Assembly: GCA_029959085.1 (NCBI GenBank)
Contig: JARWIR010000003.1
Span: 32,441,505 to 32,505,504 of the forward strand
Length of the DNA stretch: 64,000 nt
Source: Nemophila menziesii
Taxonomy: Eukaryota; Streptophyta; Magnoliopsida; Boraginales; Hydrophyllaceae
Reading direction: 5' to 3'
The notes under the pieces are model-generated. The model had not been told where the DNA came from, did not search any database, and worked only from the letters and a program-made list of their open reading frames with translations. Shown piece by piece: positions 10,278-22,412 of the stretch. Numbering within the stretch: the first letter of the stretch is position 1; each line of letters begins with the position of its first letter. Position numbers and translations under genes: made by a program.

Positions 10278-12562
10278 TTGAGAAGCGGTAATGGAAAAGA
10301 ATACACTTCCCTGGAATTCGATAAATTCTGTGAAGAAGAAGGCATTGATAGACAACTCACTACAATTTATACTCCACAACAAAATGGAGTTTGTGAAAGG
10401 AAAAATCAAACAGTAGTGGAAATGGCAAAATCAATGATCATTGCAAAAAGTTTGCCAAAATCATTTTGGGGTGAAGTTGTTTATACATCCGTGTATCTTT
10501 TCAATAGATCTCCAACAAAAGAACTTAAAAATTAAACGCCACTCGAAGCATGGAATGGAAGAAAACCATCAGTGAAGCATTTGAGAGTATTTGGGATCAT
10601 TTGTTATGCACAAGTACCGAATGTGAAAAGAAAAAAACTTGATGAGTCAAGTGAAAAATGCATTCTTGTGGGATATAGCTTGAAATAAAAAGCATATAGA
10701 CTCTATAATTTGAATACTCACAAAATTATAATTAGTCGAGATATGATCTTTGACGAGAATGCTTCGTAAGATAGGAAAGAAAAGAAGATTGAAAGAAAAG
10801 AAATTATTTCGTTGGAGGACAATCAAGACTCAAGTGATGATAATGAATCACCCCTAAATACACCAAGGTCAGATTCTCCACCATCCTCAACTAGTCAATC
10901 AAGCGACAATACAAGTTCAAGTTCATCTTCTACAAACTTAAGTCCAAATTCTACTCCAAACTCAACTCCGAGAAAAATGCAAAGTTTGAGTGACATTTAT
11001 GCAAGCTTCAACTTCTGTACGGTTGGACCAAATTCATTTGAGGAGGCGGTGAAAGACGAGTCATGGAAAAAAGCGATGGACGAAGAAATCAAAATGATTG
11101 TGAAAAACAAATCTTGGGATCTCGTCGAGAAACCAAATGAAAAAGAAATAATTGGTGTAAAGTGGATCTACAAGGTAAAGTATAATCCGATGGCACTGTG
11201 CAGAAGAACAAGGTAAGGCTTGTCGCCAAAGGTTATTCTCATCAACCTGGAGTCGACTACAACGAAACTTTTGCACCAGTTGCAAGGCTTGACGTAATGT
11301 GAGTCTTGATTGCTTTTGCGGCACACAAAGGTTGGAGTCTTTACCAATTGGATGTTAAATCAACATTCTCTTGGGGAATTAAAAGAAGAATTATATGTTG
11401 AACAACCTCCAGGATATGTTCAAGGAAATGAAGAAAAAGTGTACAAGTTAAAAAAGGCGTTGTACGGGTTGAAGCAAGCACCAAGAGCTTAATATAGTCA
11501 AATTGATGGCTATTTCAATACAAATGGGTTTGAAAAAAGCAAAAGTGAACCAACGTTGTACGTAAAAAAACAAGGTAACACTAGCATCCTCATTGTTGCT
11601 TTATACGTTGATGACGTAGTGTTTACCGGCAATGATAATAACATGGTGGAAGAGTTCAAGAAAGACATGATGAAAAAATATGAAATGAGTGACATGGGAT
11701 TGCTTAGATATTTCCTTGGCATTGAAATCAATCAAGATGAAATGGTGCTTTCATTTCACAAAAGAAATATGTCAAAAATGTGTTGAAAAAATTCAGAATG
11801 TTTGGATTCAAGTCTGTTGACACGCCTATCGTTGTGAACGAGAAGTTCAAAAAAGAAGACGGCGCTGAAAAAGTTGAAGGAACTCTTTATCGAAGGATGG
11901 TGTGCAATTTGTTTTATCTTACAGCCACAAGGCCAGATATCATGTTTGCTACAAGCTTGCTATTTAGATTCATAAATAATCCAAGTCAAATTCATTTCAG
12001 AGCTCGGAAAAGAATTCTTCGTTATCTACAATGGACTCTAAACTACGGAATCATATATGCAACAACAAAGCATGTCGATCTTGTTGGTTATTGTGATAGT
12101 TATTGGGGAGGTTGTGTTGATGATATGATAAGTACCTCCAAATATTCGTTTTCTTTTGGGAGTGGAATATTTTCTTGGTCATCCAAGAAACAACAAAGTG
12201 TAGCTCAATCCTCAGCTGAAGCTGAATATATTTCAGCATGTCAATCAACGTCTCAAGCCATTTGGTTAAGAAGTATTCTTGAAGATATGGGTGGTAAACG
12301 AGACGAAGTAATTGAGTTATATTGCGATAACAAATCCGCAATTACTATGGCGAAAAATCCTGTCTTTCATAGTCGAACTAGACACATTGCAATCAAGCAT
12401 CACTTAATTCGAGACGCTATTGAAGATGGGGAGATATAAATCAAGTTCTGTAAATCCGAAGAACAACAAGCTAACATTTTTATAAAGGCTCTACCAAGAG
12501 ATAAATTTCACCATTTAAGAGGGCTCCTCGGAATTCAAGAATTTTCACATTAAGGGGGAGAA
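10278..12562 (+). mobile_element. 5'-truncated Ty1-Copia retrotransposon (integrase to RNase H)
   Basis: Coding relics in Copia order. The integrase end is at 10278-10535 ('RSGNGKEYTS', 'YTPQQNGVCERKN', 'SFWGEVV'). Reverse transcriptase follows at 10990-11800, with 'SWDLVEKP', '[12 protein letters not shown]' and the YVDD catalytic motif at about 11603-11614. RNase H at about 12060-12438 has 'SSKKQQSVAQSSAEAEY' and 'LYCDNKSAI'. A purine tract (AAGGGGGAGA) at 12552-12561 precedes the 3' LTR. Stops after 10535 and 11489 and frameshifts near 11215, 11350 and 11785 kill the polyprotein. Gag, protease, the integrase core start and the 5' LTR are absent. Confidence 0.9.
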
Positions 12563-13315
12563 TGTTAAGTAATGTTCAGTTAACTAAATACAAGTGAATG
12601 AATCTACCTTTAATCAAAGTCTTGAAATAGTAAAAGACATCTACGGATAATGAAAGGTCCGGACTCTTGATAGGTAGTTCATGTATCCACATTAATATCT
12701 GATTCATGTATTTACATTCAACATTTAGAGTCTAGAATATTCACCTAGTAGTATATTGTTGGGAAAGGTCACTAATAAACGCATCGGAAATATATTGGAT
12801 CTCGTTTTCCCCCACTTGTGTGATATGAATAGACAAGAAAAGAAAGTAAACGACACAAAGATTTACGTGGAAAACCCTCCAAAGAGAAGGTAAAAACCAC
12901 GGGTGGACCAAGGGTCCAAATAATCCACTATAAGAATATAATAATGGGATTACAAGAGGTTCTCTCTAGACAACACTAGAGGATTACCGAATACATCAAC
13001 TAATGGAATACACAAAACTGGAACAAACTCACCAGGCCTGAAATGAGGCTATAACTTTAGTTTGAACCGTTAACTTAACAATTCCACCGTTGGATCTTAA
13101 CTTCAAGATGTTAGGAACACCGTGTCAAAATTTCGTTTCGATCGGGATTGATTTGACCATTCAGCCTAGACTTTCAAGATTCTGTCGCAGAAGGATTTAG
13201 CGGAACTCCTCTACGGATTTCTATCTTTTGTGCTCTCTAAACTCACTCTCTAAGTGTTTCACTCTTGCTCTTTCTTGCTGAAAATGATAGCTAATGGACC
13301 TCCTTATATAGGACT

Positions 13316-13409
<94 letters not shown>

Positions 13410-13702
13410 CTTTCAAGACATGAGTTAATGACTTGAAGATACCAAAGCAATTAGTGTATTTCCAATACACTCTTTCATGATTTCCAAGGTTTGACTTCAT
13501 TGTTCCAATGAGTTTCTCGCATACCAATGTAGGAGTTGTCCTCCAATAAAGAGGAACTAACCCAATATATATATATAGTGGAGTAGTTGATCTTACTTGT
13601 AACAAGTCATTTTACAAGAACAAGTTAATAGTAAACAAAGTTATTTTTTTATCTCTTTTATTCTATCCTTTCTCTACTAAATATTATCCAACACTCAACA
13701 TC
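12563..13702 (+). mobile_element. 3' LTR of the Copia element, possibly with a nested LTR
   Basis: Starts TGTTAAGTAATG directly after the purine tract and could end at ACACTCAACA (13702), which pairs with the start. Inside it, 12757-13693 also begins TGTTGG and ends CCAACA and carries a segment common in plant Copia LTRs (CAAAGATTTACGTGGAAAAC), so it may be a nested LTR. No matching target duplication was found for either interpretation. Confidence 0.5.
13314..13405. repeat. (GA)n microsatellite, about 45 units
   Basis: Uninterrupted GA dinucleotides. The long open frames through it on both strands are artefacts of the repeat. Confidence 0.95.
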
Positions 13703-14598
13703 TTTTTTTTCATTCTCATCTTCAGAGTTTCTCATCAAATTATTGGTTAAGAAGGAATGGGTTGGAGAAAAGATTTAGTGCAAGTGATGTTTTTAATTCT
13801 AGTCTTTTTAGAAGACTAGGCTAAAATCAAGAGAAGGATTGGTATAAAGAAAGGTAGATGAGAAGGGATATATATCCCTACGGTGGATTAGTTTGTGAAA
13901 AGATATATAAGATATTCCATATGGAAGATGTAGTCACCTGAGATGTTTAGAGAATCATCTTAGAAGAATTAGTTGTCTGATGTCTGGACACATATGACCA
14001 ACCGACAATTAGAAGCCAAATGGAAGAAATTATAAGGCTAATATAATCATATAGATAATTAAGTAAGTAAACACATATCTAAATAAATTATAAGACAATC
14101 AGTATGTGCATGAAGATTAAAAGGAGAGGGTTAGAAAAGCTACCTATTTCGATGCGTGGACCATTTTGTATCTTCTTCAATGTTGATTTATTGTCTTCTT
14201 TAATTTCTTCTAATAACTACAAATATAATTCATATTACACTTTTGGATTTTTTGGGTCAACTCGTGATACATGTTTGGTTTTCCATGAGTACTTTCATTT
14301 CTTTACGGTTCCTTAGCTCTTGTTTGAATCTTTGGACTACTCGACCTACAATGCACAAATCACCCAAAATGCTCTAAAAACACATGATTCGTTAATATTA
14401 GCTAAATACTCGGATCAAACTAAATAGTGGGATAAATCCCAACTTTACATTCTTAAAACTGTATAAATAATGCCTCGTGCCTATACAAACTCATCAAAAA
14501 ATGAGAAATCAACTTTCAAGGTCGTGAACTATTGGTTGTCTTCCTCACCTTCTTCTTGATGGTCACCTACATTTGCATACATAGCTCTTCTTGTTGTG
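13703..14598. other. Intergenic, nothing recognised
   Basis: AT-rich, with no paired repeats or coding similarity recognised. Confidence 0.4.
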
Positions 14599-15346
14599 TT
14601 TTTATTTATATAAACTAGTAAAACAATATAAAAACTAATCCATAAATAAAATAAAAATAAATAAATAACTTTACTTGTCGAGGCTTGGATTAGATCCGAT
14701 GTCTTTAAGGTATGTAAGCCACATACCAGTGTCTTACGTTTGTTGACTCCAACCTCTAGAATACGACGACAAAACTATTCAAAAAAAATTGACACACGAA
14801 TTCTTAAGAATTTCAACAAACTCAATAATACTGATTCTTTCTAACTCTCTCTTATAATTATAATGCTTAGAAAAAAATAAATAAATAAAATGGTTTAGTT
14901 GGCCAACTATTTATAGAAGATGAAAAGATGGTTTGGTAAAGAATTGTAATGTTTCGTTTGGAGATTCGGTATTAATTAACATACATTATTAAAAAAAAAA
15001 TCCTCTTTTTACAGCATTTTTTTTTCGCTTTGCTTTATAAAAGATACAACGTCCTGTGGTTCAGGTTCGAACCATCCAAACATCATTTTTTTTCGCTTTG
15101 CTTTATAAAAGAAATGAAAAATAAAATAACGTATATTATTAAAAAAAAAATCTTTTTTTAATTTTTCCAAATTATATGACTCGATTTCTCATTCAATTTT
15201 AAATGATTTTAACCAAGTGAATATATTACGTTAATCTTTACAACTGGAACAAACGTATCAATATTTGAATCATTTTTTTAAATTAAGTCACCGACTATCA
15301 TCGTAAACATGGTCAACACTTGGGAAGAATCTCATTTGTTCTAACA
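14599..15346 (-). repeat. LTR-like dispersed repeat, copy A
   Basis: Alignable over its whole length with 22413-23221, including ACTTTACTTGTCGAGGCTTG near 14670 and CAACACTTGGGAAGAATC near 15315. On the minus strand it starts TGTTAGAACAAATGAG, like a Copia LTR. Its place relative to BARD1-1 is the same as copy B relative to BARD1-2, so it may be part of the segmental duplication. Confidence 0.55.
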
Positions 15347-16049
15347 CTTCTTAGCTTTCCTTTTCGAAGCATATGGAAAAAAAGTTTAATATATATATAC
15401 TCTTTCTATCCATAATTGTAGTATGTAAGACCCCCCATGCTTTCCTTTACTCGAGCTTTCTTCTTTAGAAAATTTATTGCATTTTAATATTCTTTTCATA
15501 TCTTTTGCTAGTTATTCAACACTTTCATTGCTTAAAAAATCTTATTCAGTTTGCCTTCTCCTCTCCACCTTTTAGCTTGAAGCGTAATCAGTTTTGTTTT
15601 TCTTTCATCACTGTCTTAAATATTTTTTTTGATCAAAATTAGCTTTTCCACCATTAGATTACAAACAGGTTCATGCACATACATATTTGAGAGATCCTTG
15701 GATTCTCTAACTGCTGTTTCTTTATCCTTGTACTCTTTTTTAAGGGAGAAAAATAATTTTTGAACTTATTGTTCGTATATCTTGTTTGAACGCTCTTAAG
15801 TTGATGACGAGTGTAATGAAAAGTTGATGCATCATATTTATCTTTTTAGACATGCTAGAGATCATGTTAGGGTTGGTGTGGTTGCATAAAAACTGCTACA
15901 CCAGTTTTCTTAACTAAGTGATCACTTTACGAGAAGACAAAAAAGTGGCCACATTCTGAAAACCGGGCAGGTATACAAAAATTAATAAATTCTTGTTTTG
16001 TGTAGGTCAGTGTAATAAATTTTCGAGCTTTACTGTAGGTTGACGAGAG
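15347..16049. other. Intergenic, nothing recognised
   Basis: AT-rich sequence between the LTR-like repeat and the start of the second duplication unit. Confidence 0.4.
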
Positions 16050-16639
16050 TGGAATTGTTTTAACGGAAGCAGAAGTCACAACTCTGGAAAGAATTAAAAT
16101 AAATTGAGGGTCGTGTTGCTAAAGGTGTTGAGGAAGAAACTAAGGGCTGTGTAATCGAGGTGTTGAAGGCGGTGAAAAAGTAAATGAGGTTCGTGTTCAT
16201 GGAGGTGTTGAAGATGTTGAGGTTTATGTAGGTGTTGAAGTCAATGTACATGTCTAGATTCAAATTTAAAATAAGTTAGATGTAAGATACTTTTTTGAAA
16301 GATTCGCACGGTTAAGGAACTCACATAAAATATCTTGTCGCCTTTCATTCGCTTTTCATGTGTTTTTACTCACAGTTATTATAACAAAATAATGTAAAAT
16401 TGCCTTTTATTGAAAATAAGTAATCAATTTTCTGGAGAATTGTGAAAAACATGAATTACAATCTACTAATTTTGTTTAGCAATTCCCAGTTTACAGAATA
16501 AGTCAGACACACACCATCATCATAATCTTATCCAAGCACAAACCATCCCATACAGAGAATATAATATACTCAACACTAGAAACATGAACAAGTAACCATC
16601 TAGCTCTTACAAAGACAAAAAAACTGTAAAGGACAAAAA
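16050..16639. repeat. Duplicated 3' flank of BARD1-2
   Basis: Partner of 1770-2349, with the same GTTGAAG-rich segment and the same order of sequence up to the BARD1 stop codon. It marks the left edge of duplication unit 2. Confidence 0.7.
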
Positions 16640-19600
16640 TCAACAGAAGTCATTGAAAGGCTGCAACTTACAAGCTGCAACAGATTCGAAGATCCAAGTG
16701 TGCCGAACAACTTGAGAAGTAGCTTCCTTTGCAAGGTCTTGAGCCTTTGCTAGTCTCTGTGAAATAATGTCCCCTTCTTCTCCAGATGAACATCCTTGAG
16801 GAGGATCACAGTTATAAACTATGATCCCTGTTGATGAAGTTGACTGACGATCAATGAGCAACCTTCTCTTGCTCTTGACAATAATGCCTCCTGCAATTCG
16901 TACTAGATCTACCAGGTCACGCATCTCTTCATCTCCAAAATGCCCGTTAAAATAGAACCTTAACCCATCAAAAAGCTTTGGTTCCTGAATTAGAAATGGT
17001 AAACTTTTTTAGAAAATTAAAAAGACAATAAATTACTATTTTTATGTAAAAAATCTTGATACAAGGTACCATCGTTAATTTTGTATAAGAATGTGAAGTT
17101 TCTTACATTAGCTGAAACCCTAAGTCTTCCAGTTTTAGGTCCATTATGAGTCCCATAATTGTCCGACTCAACTTCGTAAGGTTCTTCGATCATGGGAGAG
17201 TTTGCTTCCATGCAAGCTTTTACCCCTGCAACCAAACATCAGAATTTAAATTTATCATATATTGAACAACAATCTAGAAAACATTAAATTATTTTGCTTG
17301 AGAACTTACAATCAATTGTAACAACCCATTTTCCATGCAGAATCGCCATGAGAACTCTCCATGTCCTGGTGCATACACCATCTTCATCTGTGGCAGCAAC
17401 AACATGTGTAACATTTGGATCCCATTTCTCAGTGAAAGTTGCACCACACATGCTAACAAACTTAACCAAAATATCCTGCAAATCAAAAATAAATAATTAA
17501 ATAACTGCAAAGGACAGCGAGGATAATGTTTGTGTAATAATGTAGGAATATGATTTAAACAAGATTATAGAAAACTGAATTCCAATACAGAGAAGACAAA
17601 CAAATATAGAAATGTAAAACTAAATTTATGCATATCCAAATTTAAAGTGCATGCTGAAATTAACTTTTGGTATGGATTCAAAATACGAACCTTTTCATCT
17701 GAAGAAAGAGAACATCCACAAAAAACCCACTCTTTAGTTCCATCACGTGAAGACTCCCAGAAGTTTGGTTGTTTGGATGATCTGCAGTCACCAGTAAGAG
17801 AAAATGATCATCAAGTTCTGACTATGCTATTAAAATGTTGTAAATGAAGTATATAACAAATTGTTTAGTTTATGAGGAATTATAATAAAATTGTGAATAT
17901 GTAAATCGGATTTTACACTGTAAGTTTTGCTGAACTGCTGCATTTCTGAGTAGATGATTGTTGCTGAAAAGTTAGTGCACCAATCTCAGGTGTTCCATTA
18001 CTCATATTCTTTAATCTTTTGGAACTCCTAGTTTGATACACTTTTGTATTCGATTCATTATCAAGTGTTGTTTTCCTCATTTTACCTTTCTCAACACTCT
18101 GCAGAGATAAGTAGATACTTGTTAAGAAAACAGTCAACATAACAACTAGAAGATTTATTTGAAAAATATATTGGTTGTATTATTAATTATTAAGCACTAC
18201 AACATATAATGAATTAGACAAGGGGTGTTTATTTAAAATTGTGCAATGTAAGGAAGGTTTAGTCTTACTTCATCTCTATCCGGCGGAGTGGGGGCATCTC
18301 CAATCATATCATGAAATGAATCTGAGCTGTCCGGTGAAAGTGGTAGCTTCTTATTCAAGTCTATTTCCTCCCTTTGTATTCCATCTGTGTTTTCAACTTG
18401 CTGAAATTTGTCAAACTTGGTCCCACTGCCAGAAGCAATTTCATCAGCTTCTCTCAGAGCACTCCTTCCCCTTCCCCTGCCTCTACCCCTACCCCTGCCC
18501 CTGCCCCTGCCCCTTCCTCTGCCCCTTCCTCTGCCCCTGCCTCTTGCACTTGCACCAATTTCCTCTAAATTGGCTGGTTGCTCGGGTACCAATTCACCAT
18601 CTGAAGTGATTAAAAGAAAGACGAGACAATTATTACGTTTTTACGAAATTATCAATGAAACAGTATATGGGGATGCAATAAAAATTACCGGTAGATAAAG
18701 GGGGAAGCATAGACATATCCACGTTTCTATAACTCTTGACCATATTTTCAAGATTAATTGGAACCGACCGTACTTCTGCATCACAATTAACATTATTAAC
18801 TAAAACCAAAAAATAATTAGCATCATAAAAATTAGTTGAATTTTGAAGTGTTGGAAATATTAAACAGGATCTATATATCCTTTCATTACTACAGAAGTAC
18901 AATGGTGAATGAAAATCAATTTTTCATCAAATTAGAAGTCTCGAATATCCCTGCTTCCCCAATTTCTTACTCCATGTTGAAACAAAGGGAATCTAAATTG
19001 TAATCATACTCACAAATTAGACTCACCTATAAGACAAGAATGTTTTCCTTATTTATATATCCTTAGTTGATGCATCATATTTATTTAAAAAAACTAATTA
19101 TCAACCCTCCATTACATAGATTCTCAATGTAAGCCATCATAAATATGATGAGATCATTATGGTATCACTAGATCAAAAATAAATATCGTCACTGACTAAA
19201 ATCAAGTGAATTAAGGGGGAGATATACATAAGCAAAATTCTGAGTCTCGCTATTAGAGTTTATAACCGAGACACTAGACAAATCAATAATAAAAGTTATA
19301 TAATTACTAAGAAGGTCTTATATAAAAATCAAACACCTAAATCAACAATTAAGATACCTCCATTTTCGAAATGATGTTCACACGACGGGCAAGCAGATCT
19401 AGATTGAGCCGATTTTGGAACACAATCCCTGAATTAGCACAATACAAAACAACAATCAATTCAACAGAAATCAAAATAACATATAGGAAAACAATAATCA
19501 GAATCTGAGACATGAAACTCACTTGCAAATGACATGATCACAAGGGAGCAATATTGGTTCATTTAGCAAGTCAAGGCTGCAAAAATCAACATGAATCCAA

Positions 19601-19765
19601 AATAGTAAATAAATCTAATAATCAAATAGACAATTTCAGCGTAATATACAGCGAAAAAGTCATGGGCATCACTTACCAAAATGGACATTTGAGTGCATCT
19701 CCTATTTTGTGGATATGATTAGCCGATGTGATTAGGATTTCACTCAACTTCTGGGCTCCGGCCAT
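16640..19765 (-). CDS. BARD1: BARD1-2: RING-(RG)n-BRCT2 protein lacking the ePHD
   Basis: Sister of BARD1-1. Exons (descending): 19765-19677, 19576-19523, 19428-19358, 18775-18689, 18600-18269, 18098-17917, 17781-17691, 17475-17310, 17225-17107, 16984-16640. GT-AG sites and phases agree throughout, giving 511 aa. The RING keeps all eight ligands (Cys27 to Cys64). The linker exon at 18600-18269 carries about 13 Arg-Gly dipeptides from residue 120, then an acidic serine-rich stretch. The next exon starts 'SVEKGKMRK', passes through 'KVYQTRSSKRLK' to 'QQQSST' and jumps to 'QKCSSSAKLTV', a sequence that lies after the ePHD in BARD1-1. The second half of the CAFC exon, the two ePHD exons and their introns are thus deleted in frame. 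BRCT1 (about 285-375) and BRCT2 (398-511) are complete. In Arabidopsis ROW1 the ePHD is the chromatin-reading part, so this copy may keep repair functions only; that is inference. Confidence 0.85.
18467..18546 (-). repeat. Arg-Gly-coding minisatellite in BARD1-2 exon 5
   Basis: About 80 bp of GGCAGG/GGCAGA hexamers on the coding strand encode alternating Arg and Gly. BARD1-3 has no such run in the same exon, and BARD1-1 has lost the exon body. RG tracts commonly bind RNA or serve as arginine-methylation sites. The G-rich coding strand could also form quadruplexes. Both are possibilities, not shown. Confidence 0.85.
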
Positions 19766-20329
19766 TGTGACGGCTTGAAAGGTGATGAGGTTGTTTATGG
19801 GCCTTTTTTGATAAATAATGAGCAGTAATAAGAGAGTGTTGGTTGTGTAGAAAGATGAAGAGGTAGATTTGGTTATAATAGCGCTATCATATCAAAATTT
19901 GGCGCCTATTTACCCTCAACTTGCGAAATTTAAAAAATTGTGAATTATGTATATGGCGCCTACTATGCCGCCACTTGTGAAATATGGAAAAGTGTGAATT
20001 ATGTATTCCGCGGGAGTTCATTTACGATTTACATCCCCGATAAATGTGGTATTTCAATTTTAGGGAATTTTATGTTTTTTTTTGGAGAATTTATTATGGT
20101 TTTCAAGGCTTGCCCATTTATGATTTTTGCTTACACGTGTGATATATACCAAAAGTAGGTTGATCTACCCTAGAACCTCTATCTTACAAATATAACCTTG
20201 TATGTTTAAACATGACTAAGTTCCAGCAGACTCGAAGTAATCTAAATTCACAATTGTCTCTTTGACATGAACTCAAACTAAGAAACTGTGAATTGACCAT
20301 CATCGCTAAATTAAGGCAGGAACCTACAA
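19766..20329. promoter_or_regulatory. BARD1-2 upstream region
   Basis: Aligns with 5386-5923 upstream of BARD1-1. It contains a perfect E2F-type site (separate entry) and a second ATGGCGCC at about 19953-19960. The distal half holds no recognised gene. Confidence 0.5.
19898..19906. promoter_or_regulatory. E2F-type site TTTGGCGCC
   Basis: Matches the plant E2F consensus TTTSSCGC, 133 bp upstream of the BARD1-2 start codon. The aligned position in BARD1-1 reads TTGGCGTC. E2F sites are usual in S-phase and DNA-repair genes, which fits BARD1. Confidence 0.55.
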
Positions 20330-21420
20330 GAAGAGATCGCTTCCGAAATCCAAGTTTGTCAAACAACTTAGAAACTAGCCACTTGCCCTATATTTTGCTT
20401 ATGCAGACTCTGAAAAATAACGGCTTAGGTTATAAACTATTATACCTGATGAAGTTTCTTGCGGATCCTTACTAAAATAAATTCTTAAGCCATCCAAAGG
20501 CTTAGGTTCCTGGATTAGAAATGGAAAAGTTTTTATGCAGATTTAAAAAGGGGGGAAAAAACAAATTGTAGGAAAATCAGCAAAACACTAAACAAAATCT
20601 GATTTTGTTTTCTATAGTCAAGTGATAAGAGAATAACTAGAATAACTCTAGAATGATTGCAGCATACTTTAAGGCGTATATATTTCTTAATGATAAACAA
20701 AGAATCTTATACGTTTAATCAAAGTAAAATATCAGCGGCTCAAAATTTTGATTCACGTAACCCTGAACCCATATATAATCCGGAAGGTTGCTTTGCAATT
20801 CTCAATATCATCTTCTGGTTCAAAATTTTAATTCACCCAACCCTCAAATAAAGTTAATTTGGATGACACAATTGGATACATGCTAACCCCGTTAACCCAA
20901 TATTATACTAGTAGGCCCTCAAGGATAGTTAAAGCATAATATAACTATTATACCACTGAATAAATAATTACTATTAGATAATTACAGTATTATAAAAGCA
21001 TAAATGTAAATTAGAACACATATTTCAACAATGTGTATGATTAAAGCAGTACCTTCATCTTAGGGATGATGTTTACATGCTGGATATGGGATCTTGATAG
21101 AGCTGACTCCAGAATACAATCACACCTGCATTACCAAATTATAAAACAATTACTTCAACAGAAAACATACACGAAAATCACTAATGACAAACTAATTTGC
21201 AGAAGTTATGACTACTAGAACAATATCGGTTGACTCGGCCGGTTAAGGCTTTGCAAAAATAAACATAAACCCAAATTATAAAATAGATATATAATAGGTA
21301 GTTTTATAGTAATTTAAAGAGACGCAAAGAAAAAGAAGGTACCATATAGGCATTTGCTTCCAAGGCTTAGTATCTGAGGATGGAGAGCCCATTGGTACAC
21401 TGAGACTGATAATATCGTTG
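20330..21420 (-). pseudogene. BARD1 pseudogene B (RING and BRCT2 remnants)
   Basis: Counterpart of pseudogene A. The BRCT2 exon relic is at 20507-20330, the RING third exon at about 21125-21055, a RING second-exon relic at about 21246-21195 (lost in copy A), and the exon-1 end near 21400-21345. Stops and deletions run through all of them. Sequence between the relics matches copy A except for most of the TRIM-like element. Confidence 0.7.
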
Positions 21421-21610
21421 TAAAGACTTGGATGAAAGTAGTTTAAGTCTTGGGTCTTCACTATAATAGAGTGGTGAGGAGTAAGAAAGCGGTGGATATT
21501 CGTTCTAACAGAGAGCCACGGATATGGTTAGCTCTATTAAAAGAAATTATGAAATACTTAGAATGTAATTGGCACAAAGATCTCCGAATCCCTTCTTATT
21601 ATAAAATAAA

Positions 21611-21727
21611 GAGTAATATATATACCACCTAATGATATATGACATGAATTGGTTAGTTACATTAACAATTTGTAACCAATCAATTCTTCCCATGTCATTA
21701 AGGTCATTTGGTAATATATCATTACTC
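21611..21727. mobile_element. MITE 2 with 9-bp target duplication
   Basis: A 117-bp foldback element starting GAGTAATATATATACCACC and ending in the near-complement TATATCATTACTC. It is flanked by a perfect direct repeat TAAAATAAA (21602-21610 and 21728-21736). A 9-bp duplication points to a Mutator-like transposase as the mobilising enzyme. Termini match the MITEs at 8042, 47978 and 48125. Confidence 0.8.
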
Positions 21728-21739
21728 TAAAATAAAATA

Positions 21740-22412
21740 AGAAAACTTAAAATCCAACCCATATAATTAAGTTATGGAAAATAAAAAATTCCTATTTTAC
21801 TTTTCTATCACTATTTTCTCTTCTTTCTTTTAATACTTTTTTTTCTTTTGATAAGAAAACCGCGACGCCTTGAATCTGTCTTCACCACTACCTAATGCCC
21901 TGAACCATGATTCATCTTCATCTATTGTAGACAAAAACCGCCGCCTCCCTGGACACTGATTCACCATTAGCTGTTGCAGAAGAGCAGCGCCACCGTATTG
22001 GACCATTTCCCACCATCCTCCGTCGCCGTCTTGGAAGATTCTTCACCATCAGCTTGCTTCGAGGGAAATGGGAAAGATAAATTATCTTGATGTCTCTCAA
22101 AAAATTTGGTGGGGGCAAAGGTGTGATAAAATAATAGATAAATAAAAATAATAATAAAGAACACACACCCTTGAGAACCACCGAACTCACTGCAAGTATC
22201 ACAGATCGTTTGCAAGTTTTAATGATAAGTCAAGTTCGTTCGCAAGGATTTAATCCGTTAGATCTACTTGTAATAAATAAGCGTAGATGGATTTATATGT
22301 TTAGAATAAAATATGACATGACAAGATGACCAATTATCTAACGCGAATAAACAAATAATGCAAATAAATAAATATGAATGTGAGTCAAATAAATTAGGGT
22401 TACTAATATGTC
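21740..22412. other. Intergenic, nothing recognised
   Basis: A GC-richer island at 21895-22075 is open on the minus strand, but no family was recognised. Confidence 0.4.

Noticed and set aside
13254..13605. Open frames of Arg-Glu and Ser-Leu repeats on both strands
   Set aside because: They are only the translation of the GA microsatellite.
18241..18698. Proline/leucine-rich open frames on the plus strand opposite the RG repeat
   Set aside because: They are shadows of the RG-coding exon of BARD1-2 on the other strand.
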